This document shows, in pieces, positions 33,821 to 43,494 of a DNA stretch of 64,000 nt. This DNA is from CAVPJC01 sp963705155 (GTDB taxonomy: Bacteria > Chloroflexota > Anaerolineae > Anaerolineales > UBA4823). How positions within the stretch are numbered: position 1 is the stretch's first letter; every line of letters begins with the position of its first letter. Under the pieces are notes generated by a model, which did not search any database, was not told the origin of the DNA, and was given only the letters and a program-made list of their open reading frames with translations. The stretch covers positions 248,001-312,000 of the forward strand of contig CAVPJC010000022.1 in assembly GCA_963705155.1 (NCBI GenBank). The letters are read 5' to 3'. The position numbers and the translations under genes were made by a program.

Positions 33821-34160
33821 TCTTTCTTCTCCTTCGAAATTATTGGTACTTACCGGATCGATTGTATTTGCCGCCCCATCGGCAGAGATATGACAGCCAT
33901 ACCGGGCTGCCTGTGGGGTAGAGATCATAACCTGCAATACCATCGTGTCTCTCGCAGAAATACACCTCCTTATTGGTTTTGTCGCAAGTCTTATTTGATC
34001 TGAGCAGTTGCAAAATGTGCATGCCTGATTTGCATCTTTCACCGTAAATGGTTTTAGGGTGCCGATGTAGAGGCATTTCGAGTTAAAATATATTATACAG
34101 AACAATAGGGTCTAATTTCAAGCAGAATTCGGACAAAAACCGGACAATTAGCGGACATCC
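33821..34160. other. Divergent intergenic region
   Basis: 340 bases between the divergent binding-protein and regulator genes. It must hold both promoters. On the minus strand a perfect AAGGAGG (33965-33971) is followed by an open frame of about 40 codons that could be a leader peptide but lacks a well-placed start. Near 34080-34100 the sequence is AT-rich (AAAATATATTATAC), a plausible -10 zone for the rightward gene. I see no tandem operator repeats. Confidence 0.4.
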
Positions 34161-35378
34161 ATGGACCGCAATACATTTAATAATCACCTCAAAGACCTGA
34201 TGCTGCACTACTATGATACTGCTGCTATGGAAACGCACCCATTGGCGGAGTTGGTACGGCCTGCTCCAGATTACAGGGGCAGCCGGGGTGAAAACCTGCG
34301 CGCCTTGATTGCTGAAACCATTGATCATTTGAAGCCCGCCAATAAAAACCTGCCAGCGCAGGCCGTGGAGTGGAGGCCCTACCAGATCTTGTACAAACGT
34401 TATATTGAGGGTATGGGTTTGCAAGCCCTTTCAGCGGCCCTGTCTTTGAGCGAGCGGCAGGTGCGGCGCGATCACAGCCGCGCCTTGCAGGCTCTCTCCG
34501 GGCGATTGTGGGACCAGATCGGCCCGACGGCAGTTGTAGAAACGACTGAAGAGCATGCCAGCAGCACAACCGCCCGCAAACCCTTTGATCCCTTTCGGGT
34601 GCAGCTGGTTTCCCTGGATTTAAACGAGGTGCTGGAGGGTATCCGCAGTATCATGCAGAAGCGGGTGGAAGATGACGGCTTTCAACTTGAGATTACACTG
34701 GCTCCTGAGCCGCTGTCCTGCCTGGCAGACCGGGTGGTGCTGCGCCAGATCCTGATCAGCCTGTTTAACCTGGCCTGCCATCTGCAAGCGGGAACCACCT
34801 TGCAGGTGCGCTCCGGCAGCGAATCCGGCCAGCCTGCGGTGAGCATACAATTCCAGGTGGATGACCAGTGGGCCTTCTGGTATGAGGCGCAGGGCGGCGA
34901 CCTGAGGGAATATGCTCGCTCATGGTCCGAGCGGTTGCAGGGCGCTCTCTTCGAAGAGCTGCCTGCCCGCGGGCAGGCTGGACCGGCGCGCCTGGGGCTT
35001 GCGTTGCCGGCAAGTGGTCAGGCGCTGGTGCTGGTGGTGGACGACCAGCAATCGGCCATCCGCATGTACCAGCGTTATCTCAGCCACCTGGCGTACAAAG
35101 TGGTGGGGGTCACCGATCCGCACCAGGTGTTCGCGCTGGTGAGCCAGGCGCAGCCGCTGCTGGTCATTTTGGACGTGATGATGCCGCAAGTGGATGGCTG
35201 GGAGATTTTTCAGGCGCTGCAGTTAGATGCTTCCACACGGCATATTCCGGTCGTGGTATGCTCGGCCTGGGATGAGCCCGAGCTGGCCAAATCGCTGGGG
35301 GCGAGCGAGTTTTTAAAAAAACCCATTACCCAACGGGATTTGCTCCGGATGCTGGAAAGCCTGAACCTGCCGGGGTAG
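34161..35378 (+). CDS. Response regulator with sigma4-like HTH and degenerate ATPase domain
   Basis: 405 residues. Residues about 60-115 (YKRYIEGMGLQALSAALSLS, then ERQVRRDHSRALQAL) resemble a sigma region 4-like helix-turn-helix. A middle segment (150-280) has histidine-kinase ATPase-like traces (VLRQILISLFNLACHLQAG where an N-box would be) but no clear G boxes. The C-terminal receiver domain (290-405) starts LVLVVDDQQSAIRMYQRYLS, has phospho-acceptor Asp in LLVILDVMMPQVDGWE and Lys in EFLKKPIT. It faces a hybrid histidine kinase, its likely partner, and is divergent from the sugar transporter, a possible target. Confidence 0.75.
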   Translation: MDRNTFNNHLKDLMLHYYDTAAMETHPLAELVRPAPDYRGSRGENLRALIAETIDHLKPANKNLPAQAVEWRPYQILYKRYIEGMGLQALSAALSLSERQVRRDHSRALQALSGRLWDQIGPTAVVETTEEHASSTTARKPFDPFRVQLVSLDLNEVLEGIRSIMQKRVEDDGFQLEITLAPEPLSCLADRVVLRQILISLFNLACHLQAGTTLQVRSGSESGQPAVSIQFQVDDQWAFWYEAQGGDLREYARSWSERLQGALFEELPARGQAGPARLGLALPASGQALVLVVDDQQSAIRMYQRYLSHLAYKVVGVTDPHQVFALVSQAQPLLVILDVMMPQVDGWEIFQALQLDASTRHIPVVVCSAWDEPELAKSLGASEFLKKPITQRDLLRMLESLNLPG

Positions 35379-37576
35379 TGTAAGCCGGGGTCAGGGTTTG
35401 AAGCAAACTGGAGACGATATTTGAAAGCTCGGGCAGCGTGAGCTGGCGGTTCAGCTGGACATTGAGCACAGGGTGCACCTCGTTATAGCGTACCTGGGGA
35501 AGGTCCAGCGCGGAAATAACAATGACCGCGCCGCGGAAATTCAAGGGCGGCTGGCGCACCAGCGCCAACAGGTCCAACCCATTCATTTCCGGCAGACCGA
35601 TATCGAGCAAGATGGCATCCACGTGATCGGATTGCAGAATTTGAAGAGCCTCCTCACCGCTGGAGGCTGAAATAAGCTGATAGGGAGCGGCGGGCAGGGT
35701 TTTTTCCAGGGCTTTGGAGCGAATAGCCTGGGAGACGAAGCGGATCATGGCGGGGTCGTTATCCACCACGAGCAGCTTATGCACGTGCGTTCCAAGGCGC
35801 TGCACAGCTTCCATCAGGTTTTGACGGGAAACGGGCTTTACCAGGTAATCGTCGACACCGGTCAGCAGGCTGAGCGGACGGTCTGGCAAGGCGGGCTGGC
35901 TGAAGCCGATCACCGGCAGATCATAGGGCAGTTCGGGCAGTCTGGCGCTGCTTGCGGGGCGGGAATCCAGATCGACCAGGATGGCACGCGGAAAGAGCCG
36001 GGTAATCCAGTTCTGGAGTTGAGCAACATCACCGGCGCGCTTGAACTGGTAATCGATGAGGGTCTTGCTGGAGCAGGGTTTCCAGGCTGTCTTCTTCGGA
36101 GAGCAGCAGCACCAGTTGTTCCTGGCGGATCTGGTAGAGGGGGTGTGCTGGCTGCAGATAGGTTTCCGTCTCAGCCAGCGGGGCGGCGGTTTCGTGGATG
36201 GGAATGGTAAAGTAGAAGCGGGTGCCGCGCCCCGGCTCGCTTTCCAGCCAGATGCGCCCACCGTGCAGCTCGATGAAGCGGCGGCTGATGGATAGACCCA
36301 ATCCTGTGCCTTCGCGACGGCGCCAGCTGGCCTGGCCCACCTGGCGGAATTCATCAAACACCTTGGGTACGTCCTCAGGGGCAATACCGCTGCCGGTATC
36401 TTCCACCGTAATGAGCAGGTGCTCGTCAGTTGCTGAGGCATGGATGGTCACCCCGCCGGTTTCGGTAAAACGCAGGCTGTTGGTGACCAGGTTGAGCAGC
36501 ACCTGGCGGATGCGGGTGGTGTCGATAAATACCTGGGGCAGATCCGGCGCAAACTCTGCGCGCAGCCACAGCCCTTTTTGGGCAAAAGCAGACCCAGCCA
36601 TTTTTGTGACTTCCTGCACCACATGCTCCAGGCTAACTTTTTCCCGGAAGAGCGTCATCTGCTGGGCGTCGATCTGGCCCATATCCAGGATATCATTGAT
36701 CAAGCCGAGCAGATGCGTGCTGCTGCGGTAAACCTCCTGGATGTCATCGTACAGGCCGGGCGGCCAGCTTTCGCGGGGGGCATAGGTAGCAGGGGAGTTG
36801 ACCATCAGATCGCTGAAGCCCAGGATGAAATTGAGGGGTGAGCGCAGCTCGTGGCTGACTGCCAGGATGAAACGGTCGCGGTCATCCCGGGCCTCTTCGG
36901 CGCGGATGCGGGCGGAGTGCAGCATCTGGTTCAGGCGCTCCAGCTGGTAATTGGCCTGGGTCTGCTCTTTGAGCATGCGGCTGATCTCAGCCCGGTGTTG
37001 GCGTGTTTCCTCCAGGAGGGTGCGGGCCTGTTCATAATGATAGGAAGAAGAATCGATAGCTGCCAGCAGGTTGGTGGAGAGCCCCCAGCCAATCGAGCCG
37101 GTGCAAATACTGGCGAAGAGGATGCCAATGGGATAACCTGATGGCAAAGCCGGCAGAAAGGAGAGCTTGCCGAAAGTGAGGACGGCTGCCAGAATAAAGA
37201 GCTCCAGCAGCAGGGTGCCGCGCAGCCCGGTGGTGACAATAGCCATGAGCGGCAGGATGGCAAACAGCAGGGCGATCTCCGGGCGTTTGTAGGTGGTGTA
37301 AGCCTGCAGGATAACCAGCGTGAGGCCTGCCAGCCAGGCAATCTGGGCAATCCAGAGATGCCCATCCACCAGACGCAGGGAGATGAACACAATCGCAAGC
37401 ATCATCAAGGTACTGAGCCACAAACTGGGGCTGAAGATGCGCGGCCAGGTGAGCGTGGCCATCATGTGCCAGGCGATGTAAAGCGCAAAGGTCGTAATGA
37501 TCAGATTGCGGGAGGTGGAACTGAGAAGTTGGTGGGTATCAAAATCGGACTTGTGCGATCCCAGTGAAGAAAGCAT
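35326..37576 (-). CDS. Membrane hybrid histidine kinase with two receiver-like domains (one frameshift)
   Basis: About 750 residues. The N-terminal ~190 residues hold six membrane helices, then a coiled coil. HisKA reads FILAVSHELRSPLNFILGFS (phospho-His about residue 242). The HATPase has VLLNLVTNSLRF (N box), VEDTGSGIAPEDV (G1) and GTGLGLSISRRFIELHGGRI (G2). A receiver-like domain without the acidic pocket follows, then a complete receiver: KLLVVDNDPAMIRFVSQAIR and AILLDIGLPEMNGLDLLAL (Asp). The frame changes near 36057, fitting one extra base. Its end overlaps that of the convergent response regulator gene by 53 nt. Confidence 0.8.
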
Positions 37577-37606
37577 CTTTTGCCTCTGATTTTTCGGGGC
37601 GCTGCA

Positions 37607-38473
37607 CTAGCGGGGGGCAAATATCCCCAGGTGATTGGCAACCGGCCGCTGGCGCCCGGGTATGCCATTGTTAATCGGCGAGTTGAGCAAGGAGGCGCCG
37701 CCCAGTGCATCCTGGACGGCCAGGGTGCTCGATCCACCGCCATCCAGGTTCATGGCTGTGTGGGCGCCGTGGGCCAGCAGGATCCCGGCAAGCTCGTCCA
37801 GCGAGGCGCCTTCGCTGTACCCTGGCTGGCGCCCATCCACAACAACAATGATCAGGCGGCGGGCAGCTTTATCCAACCCGATGGCGGTGCGCGGTTGGCG
37901 GCTTTCATCTAATCCGGACAGAGCCTGGCCCTGTTCCACCAGCATCAGGTTTCCGGAGATGGCATTGTAGATGCGGGCCGTGGGGGTGTTGAAGCGCGCC
38001 TGGTTGGTGCGCGAGATGTACAGCACCGGCTCGGCATCGCTGAGGGCGGAGTAAAGTGTGCCCTGCGATGCCGCCAGGCCAACCGGCTCTACCGGATCGC
38101 CGGAGTGAGGGTAGTAATCCAGGATGGTATTGGAGCGCCAGGGTGTGAAACCGTCACCGTTAACAGCCACCTGAAGATCGAACTCTTTAAGGAAGCGGGT
38201 GGTGGTGCGTGCTTTTGAAGATAGCTCAGCCTCCGGATCGCCGGGCGTCACCAGGAAGCGCAGTCCGGGTGTGCGCAGATCAATGGTGACGATGTGAATA
38301 ACCAGGGGGCGCGGAGACTGCCGTACCTCGCGCTGGTATTGAACGCCCTGAAAGAGCTGTCGCGTGACAGGTTTGGGCTGTGGACGGGCGTAGAGCCAGA
38401 TCCAGCTCCCGGCGGCTGCCACAAGAAACAGCACGCTGAAGAAAAGCAGAAAACGAATTTTATTGGATCGCAT
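37607..38473 (-). CDS. Phosphodiester glycosidase family (NAGPA/DUF2233) exported protein
   Basis: 288 residues. An N-terminal signal anchor (FLLFFSVLFLVAAAGSWIWL) precedes a domain with VAVNGDGFTPWRSNTILDYY, GNLMLVEQGQAL and RTAIGLDKAARRLIIVVVDG. The diagnostic block is AMNLDGGGSSTLAVQDALGG near the C-terminus. The family, named for the enzyme that uncovers mannose-6-phosphate, hydrolyses sugar phosphodiesters, in bacteria often cell-wall or exopolysaccharide linked. It is encoded 30 nt upstream of the hybrid kinase start on the same strand. Confidence 0.85.
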   Translation of the reverse strand: MRSNKIRFLLFFSVLFLVAAAGSWIWLYARPQPKPVTRQLFQGVQYQREVRQSPRPLVIHIVTIDLRTPGLRFLVTPGDPEAELSSKARTTTRFLKEFDLQVAVNGDGFTPWRSNTILDYYPHSGDPVEPVGLAASQGTLYSALSDAEPVLYISRTNQARFNTPTARIYNAISGNLMLVEQGQALSGLDESRQPRTAIGLDKAARRLIIVVVDGRQPGYSEGASLDELAGILLAHGAHTAMNLDGGGSSTLAVQDALGGASLLNSPINNGIPGRQRPVANHLGIFAPR

Positions 38474-38512
38474 AATTTATCATTTTTGAGGCATCCCCCC
38501 TCAAGCCAAACA

Positions 38513-39283
38513 TCAGAGGAAGGCTGAGGCGATGAGCTCATCCAGACTGGTATCGTCATTTTCATCGGGCGCCAGCCAGGCCAGGAACTCGCTGTTGCCT
38601 TTAGGGCCCAGCAGCGGAGAGCGCAGCAGGCCGCACACTGCCAGACCCTTCTCGCGGGCAAAGCCGAGCACATCCTGCAGTACCTGGCGGTGGATGGCAG
38701 CATCGCGGATCACGCCATCACCGCGCCTCACCTGGGCTCGCCCGGCTTCGAACTGCGGCTTGATCAGTGCGATGATCTCCGCCGGACCCCAGCCGCGGAT
38801 CACCGGCAGCAGGATTTTCAGGGATATAAAGGAAGCGTCCACGGTCACCAGATCCACCGGCTGGGGCAGCGCCTGGATGAAGCGGGCATTGGTCTGCTCC
38901 ATGACGACGACGCGTGGATCCTGGCGCAGTTTCCAGTGCAAGATGCCCTGGCCGACATCGATGGCGTAAACACGGGCCGCGCCGCGCTGCAGCAGGCAGT
39001 CGGTGAAGCCGCCGGTGGAAGCGCCTACATCGGCGCAGATTTTACCCGCCGGGTCCACTCCGAAGCCATCCAGGGCGGCCTGCAGTTTTTCACCGCCGCG
39101 TGAGACGTAAGGAGGCCCGTGGTCGATCTCCAGCGTGATGCCAGGAAGCACGTTGGTGGCTGGTTTGAGCACCACCTGGCCATCCACGCGCACCTGGCCC
39201 GCCATCACCAGGCGCTGTGCCAGCGAGCGGCTTTCAACCAGGCCGCGCTCGACGAGCAGTGTGTCCAGCCGAATTTTGGGCAT
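38513..39283 (-). CDS. tlyA: TlyA family rRNA 2'-O-methyltransferase
   Basis: 256 residues. The N-terminal S4 RNA-binding domain (RLDTLLVERGLVESRSLAQR) is followed by an FtsJ-like methyltransferase with SAM motif ADVGASTGGFTDCLLQRGAA. The catalytic K-D-K-E type residues appear in VSRGGEKLQAAL, DLVTVDASFISLK and ALIKPQFEAGR. TlyA methylates ribose in 16S and 23S rRNA and affects capreomycin sensitivity where studied; haemolysin annotation is historical. The frame is intact. Confidence 0.88.
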   Translation of the reverse strand: MPKIRLDTLLVERGLVESRSLAQRLVMAGQVRVDGQVVLKPATNVLPGITLEIDHGPPYVSRGGEKLQAALDGFGVDPAGKICADVGASTGGFTDCLLQRGAARVYAIDVGQGILHWKLRQDPRVVVMEQTNARFIQALPQPVDLVTVDASFISLKILLPVIRGWGPAEIIALIKPQFEAGRAQVRRGDGVIRDAAIHRQVLQDVLGFAREKGLAVCGLLRSPLLGPKGNSEFLAWLAPDENDDTSLDELIASAFL

Positions 39284-39321
39284 GGGATTATTCTAACACG
39301 TCCAGGTAGGGAGGATTTCCT

Positions 39322-39351
39322 TTGATTGAAAGCCCTCGCTAAGGGTATAAT
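39322..39351 (+). promoter_or_regulatory. Sigma-70 type promoter of the M20 peptidase gene
   Basis: TTGATT (39322-39327) and TATAAT (39346-39351) with an 18-bp spacer, 31 bp before the ATG at 39383. An AAGGAGA Shine-Dalgarno lies between. Confidence 0.6.
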
Positions 39352-39382
39352 TTGCAAAACTGATTTGATCAAGGAGAACCCC

Positions 39383-40757
39383 ATGAGCGATCATCGCGCC
39401 GCTGCTATTGAGTTTGTGCATGAAAACCGGCAGCGCTTTTTATCTGAACTGAGCGAATTTCTAACCATTCCATCGGTCTCGACCGATCCGGAGCGGAAAG
39501 GCGATATGCAGCGCGCCGCCGCGTGGGTGGCGGGGCAGTTGAACAAACTGGGCATGGACAACGTGCAGATCTTCCAGACCGGCGGCCACCCGGTGGTGTA
39601 CGCTGAGCATTTACAGGCCGGAGCGGGGGCGCAGACCATGCTGGTATACGGTCATTATGACGTGCAGCCGGCCGAACCGCTGGAGCTGTGGGAGAGCGGC
39701 GCTTTTGACCCGACGGTGCGCGGCGAAAACCTGTATGCGCGCGGCGCCACCGATATGAAGGGCCAGGTGATGGCCTGCGTTGAAAGCGGTGGAGGCGGTG
39801 ATGCACGCCGGCAGGCTGCCGGTGAACCTCAAATTCCTGATCGAAGGCGAGGAAGAGATCGGTTCTCCCAGCCTGGGCGGTTTCATCGCCGGGCACAAAG
39901 AACTGCTGGCCTGTGATTTTGCCCTGAACCCCGATTCGGGCATCCTGTCGCCAGATTTACCCACGATCACCTACGCCCTGCGCGGCCTGGCATACTTTGA
40001 GGTGCGCCTGACCGGTCCGGCGATGGACCTGCACTCGGGTGTATTTGGCGGTTCGGTGCACAACCCGGCCCAGGTGCTGTGCGAGCTGATTGCCGGCATG
40101 CACGATGAGCAGGGGCGGGTGACACTGCCCGGGTTTTACGACAGCGTGCGCCCATTGGACGCCGATGAGCGCCTCGAGCTGAGGCGGCTGCCGGTTGGCG
40201 ATGAATTTTTCCAGGAGGCGACGGGTGTGCCGGCCCTGTGGGGCGAGGCGGGTTACAGCGCGGTGGAGCGGGTGGGCGCCCGTCCCACGCTGGAAGTGAA
40301 CGGTATGCTCTCCGGGTTCACCGGCGAAGGCTCCAAGACGGTGCTGCCGGCCAAAGCCATGGCCAAGATTTCCTGCCGCCTGGTGCCCGACCAGGACCCC
40401 GAAGCCGTTCACCAGCAGCTGTTGAAATACCTGGAAGCCCACGCCCCCAAAACGGTGCGCTACGAGGTGATCAAGATGGCGGGCAGCCCGGCGTCCATCT
40501 CCGACCGCCACTCGACGGCGACGCAGGCCATCGCCGCCGCCATGGAGACGGTGTGGGGGCGCAAGCCGGTTTTCCGCCGCGAGGGCGGCAGTGTACCGGT
40601 GGTGGTGCAGTTCCAGACCTTCCTGGGTGTCGAGTCGGTGAATGTGGGTTTTGCCCTGCCGGGCGATAATATGCATGCTCCGAATGAGAAAATCCACCTG
40701 CCCACATGGTACCGGGGCATCGATACCCTGGTGCATTTTATCTATAACCTGGCATAG
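39383..40757 (+). CDS. M20 family dipeptidase (one frameshift)
   Basis: About 457 residues after deleting one A near 39784. Zinc ligands and catalytic residues of M20/M28-fold dipeptidases are in place: MLVYGHYDVQPAEPLELWES (His, Asp), YARGATDMKGQVMACVEA (Asp), LIEGEEEIGSPSLGGFI (catalytic Glu pair) and a late GDNMHAPNEKIHLP (His). The dimerisation domain contains RPTLEVNGMLSGFTGEGSKT. It hydrolyses dipeptides or related amides (PepV/CNDP-like group). The Shine-Dalgarno is strong. Confidence 0.88.
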
Positions 40758-40775
40758 AGAAGCGATCAGCGTCGA

Positions 40776-40833
40776 GACGCAAAGATCCCCGGGTTACTGT
40801 TGAAAAACTTTGCGAACTTTGCGTCTTTGCGGT
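40776..40833. repeat. TTTGCG repeat/palindrome
   Basis: CGCAAAG near 40778 faces three spaced TTTGCG units (40809-40814, 40818-40823, 40826-40831), the last two in the run TTTGCGTCTTTGCG. It lies in the 97-bp gap before the DUF1385 gene. It could be a repeated intergenic element. Confidence 0.4.
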
Positions 40834-40854
40834 TGTCATTAAAGGTAAACAAAT

Positions 40855-41739
40855 ATGAGCGAATCCAGGATGCCCTCCTACGGCGGGCAGGCGGTTATTG
40901 AAGGTGTCATGATGCGCGGGGCGAAGTCGGTGGCGATTGCCATGCGCGCTCCCGATCAGAGCATTGTTTTACACACCGAGACGCTCGGTGGAATTTACAA
41001 GAGCCGGGTGGCAAAAATCCCCTTTCTGCGCGGGCTGGTGATGCTGTGGGATGCGCTCGGGCTGGGGATGCGCGCCCTTACCCTGTCGGCCAACACACAG
41101 ACCGGCGAAGATGAGAAGCTGGAAGGTCCCATGCTGTACGTGACGCTGGGCATCTCGCTGGCGCTGGGCGTAGGGTTGTTCCTGGTGGCGCCGGCGGCGG
41201 CCGGGCAGTTGATGGAGCACTGGCTGGGCATCAACGCCTGGTGGGGAAACCTGGCGGAGGGAATCATCCGGCTGCTGCTGCTGGTGGCCTACATCGTGGC
41301 AGTGGGGCGCGTGCCCGATATCCGGCGTGTGTTTGCTTACCACGGAGCGGAGCATAAAACCATCAACGCCTTCGAGTCAGGCGCCGAGCTGACCCCCGAG
41401 AACGTGGCAAAATTTTCACTGGAACACCCGCGCTGCGGCACGGCTTTCTTGCTCACGCTGGTGCTGCTTTCGGTGGTGCTGTTCAGCCTGCTGGGGCCGC
41501 TGCCGGTGTTCTGGCGGCTGGCCAGCCGGGTGTTGCTTCTGCCTTTGCTGGCGGGCATGGCCTACGAGTACATCCGCTTTACAGCCAATCACCTGGACTT
41601 AGCCCTGGTGCGCCTGATGGTGCGCCCGAACATGGCCCTGCAGCGCCTGACGACGCGTGAGCCCGACCTGCCCATGCTGGAAGTGGCCATTTCGGCTTTC
41701 AATGAGATGCGCCGCGGCGAGGGGCAATTGACCGTGTAG
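40855..41739 (+). CDS. DUF1385 (YqhQ-like) membrane protein
   Basis: 294 residues. The family signature at the start is YGGQAVIEGVMMRGAKSVAI, and the central block is RVFAYHGAEHKTINAFESG with conserved His residues that suggest metal binding. There are four to five membrane helices (about 105-125, 138-160, 200-225, 230-245). DUF1385 proteins such as B. subtilis YqhQ have no established function. ATG 40855 is preceded by AAAGGTAAAC. The frame is intact. Confidence 0.85.
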   Translation: MSESRMPSYGGQAVIEGVMMRGAKSVAIAMRAPDQSIVLHTETLGGIYKSRVAKIPFLRGLVMLWDALGLGMRALTLSANTQTGEDEKLEGPMLYVTLGISLALGVGLFLVAPAAAGQLMEHWLGINAWWGNLAEGIIRLLLLVAYIVAVGRVPDIRRVFAYHGAEHKTINAFESGAELTPENVAKFSLEHPRCGTAFLLTLVLLSVVLFSLLGPLPVFWRLASRVLLLPLLAGMAYEYIRFTANHLDLALVRLMVRPNMALQRLTTREPDLPMLEVAISAFNEMRRGEGQLTV

Positions 41740-41771
41740 GCGGCGGACACCGAAGGTTGAATAATCTAAAG

Positions 41772-41810
41772 AACCGATCCGCGGGCAGCGCCGCCCGCGG
41801 ATCGGTTTTG
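41772..41810. terminator. Strong stem-loop terminator
   Basis: AACCGATCCGCGGGC (41772-41786) and GCCCGCGGATCGGTT (41793-41807) form a 15-bp perfect stem with a 6-nt loop, followed by TTTTGG. It lies between convergent genes. Confidence 0.85.
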
Positions 41811-41861
41811 GTATTGTGGCACCGGACAACAGCTAGTTTTCAGGATAGGGGCAATACAAAT

Positions 41862-43400
41862 CTAGGAGCCGGCCGTTTTAGCTTTGCGTTTCGGTTTACG
41901 CGCCGCGGGCGGTTTTTTCTGGCTGGCGTTGGATTGGATTTCATCCAGCGTATGGAGGGCTTCATCCAGCATGGCAAACATGGACAGCACGCTACTTTGC
42001 CGTTTTGCCAGCACGCTCTCCGCCCTGGCATGGATGGCTTCATATTCTGCGGCAAATGCGGCGACGATGTTTTGAGGGTCCGGCGCCAGGCTCTGGTCGG
42101 TGGCAAATCCAACCCAAACCTTGTGGTTGTAACTGAGGATGCTCACCCCCAGGCCAATCCGCCCGGACTGGGGCACCCAGGCCATGATCATGTTGAGCGG
42201 CGCGCCTGCCAGGTAAAGCGGGTGCTGCGGGCCGGGAACGTTGGTCATCACCGCCGTGCACTTAGTGTCGAACAGGGCAACGGCGATATCCTGTATGCCG
42301 AGCGGAACAGCGCCAAGCACGTTGAGGATGCTGTAGGCCGCCAGCGCCTCGGCGGACGATTTCAGCCCGTCCATATTTTTCTTCAGCCTGCGCAGCCGCT
42401 CGACCGGGTCTTCGATGTCGATCGGCAGCGACACGAACACCAGCCCGAAGCGGTTGCCCAGCTCGTCGGCGGTTTCCAGCGGGCGCAGGTTGACCGGCAC
42501 GATGCCGCGAATATCCCGCTCGGCCTGCGGGCTGCCGCGTTCCTGCAGGTAGCGCCGCAGCGCGCCGGCGACGATGGTCAATAAAACATCGTTCACCGTG
42601 CCGCCAAAGGCTTTCCCGATGCGTTTGACCGCATCCAAATCGAGCGGCTCAGTCCAGGCCACCCGTTTCTGAATGCTCAGCGGGCCTTTGATGGCGGTTT
42701 GCGGGTCGGGCCAGCGCAGCGCCAGACGGCCCACGGCGGCGGTGAAGCTGGCTCCAAAGCGGACGGCCCGGCGGGCGCGGGCCGGGTTGGTGAGCAGACC
42801 GGCCCCTTCGGAGAACAGCCGCCGCAGGCTCTTGCCGTCTGGCCTGAGATGAATTTCCAACGGATGGTCGAATTGTTTGATGGACTGCCTGACGTAATCC
42901 AGAGCGGCTCCGGGGTGGATTGGACGGTCTGCCTCCGGCGCTGTGTGGGTCATAGCCAGCAGGATCTGCATCAAGGCGATGCCATCGGCAATGCAGTGAT
43001 GCAGGCGCGCCACCAGGGCCGAGCCTTTGCCGTAGTTGTCGATGATGTAGAACTGCCAGAGCGGGCGTTCGGGATCCAACCCGGTGCTCAATAAGCTGCT
43101 GATCAGGTCCTGCAGGGAGGCCTGGTCGCCCGGGGACGGCAGGGTGACGCGTTCCAGGTGGTTGTCCAGATTGAAATCGGGGTCATCTTCCCAGGCCGCG
43201 CGCAGGAAGGGCAGCCTGGGTTTTACCAGGCGCTGGGTGAAGGGCGGGTACTCCAGCAGGATTTGCTGGACGTTGGTCTTAAACCTCTCGAAATCCAGCG
43301 GCGCATCAAAGGTCATCAACCCGGTGATGATCATCAGGTTGCTGGGGCGGTCCATACGCAGCCAGGCATGGTCGGCAAAGGAGAGCTTTTTTGATGGCAT
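41862..43400 (-). CDS. WS/DGAT-type O-acyltransferase
   Basis: 512 residues from ATG 43400, which has GAGG upstream. The catalytic HHxxxDG motif is LVARLHHCIADGIALMQILL. Other family blocks are SFADHAWLRMDRPSNLMIIT at the start, VNDVLLTIVAGALRRYL, IVPVNLRPLETADELGNRFG and MTNVPGPQHPLYLAGAPLNM. It would esterify alcohols or diacylglycerol with acyl-CoA, making wax esters or triacylglycerol. After the usual end a Lys/Arg/Pro-rich tail (KKPPAARKPKRKAK) follows. The frame is intact and monocistronic. Confidence 0.88.
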   Translation of the reverse strand: MPSKKLSFADHAWLRMDRPSNLMIITGLMTFDAPLDFERFKTNVQQILLEYPPFTQRLVKPRLPFLRAAWEDDPDFNLDNHLERVTLPSPGDQASLQDLISSLLSTGLDPERPLWQFYIIDNYGKGSALVARLHHCIADGIALMQILLAMTHTAPEADRPIHPGAALDYVRQSIKQFDHPLEIHLRPDGKSLRRLFSEGAGLLTNPARARRAVRFGASFTAAVGRLALRWPDPQTAIKGPLSIQKRVAWTEPLDLDAVKRIGKAFGGTVNDVLLTIVAGALRRYLQERGSPQAERDIRGIVPVNLRPLETADELGNRFGLVFVSLPIDIEDPVERLRRLKKNMDGLKSSAEALAAYSILNVLGAVPLGIQDIAVALFDTKCTAVMTNVPGPQHPLYLAGAPLNMIMAWVPQSGRIGLGVSILSYNHKVWVGFATDQSLAPDPQNIVAAFAAEYEAIHARAESVLAKRQSSVLSMFAMLDEALHTLDEIQSNASQKKPPAARKPKRKAKTAGS

Positions 43401-43458
43401 AGGCTTACCTCTTTTCAGTATTATATAGCCATCCTTCCAAATCTGCACCATTACATCA

Positions 43459-43488
43459 TTCAATCTGAAATATGATCTCGGATATAAT
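43459..43488 (+). promoter_or_regulatory. Putative promoter of the acetamidase gene
   Basis: A perfect TATAAT (43483-43488) with a weak TTCAAT at 43459-43464 (18-bp spacer). Transcription from here would start near 43495, giving a leader of about 115 nt. Confidence 0.5.
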
Positions 43489-43494
43489 CTTTGC

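Noticed and set aside
31754..34003. Two long rightward open frames (31754-32701 and 32966-34003) across the binding-protein gene
   Set aside because: They are near-copies of each other only because the underlying gene is duplicated; they are antisense shadows without family motifs.
33840..34076. Upstream extension of the binding protein or a leader peptide gene
   Set aside because: The lipoprotein signal with its own GGAG starts at 33820; the AAGGAGG upstream has no properly spaced start codon.
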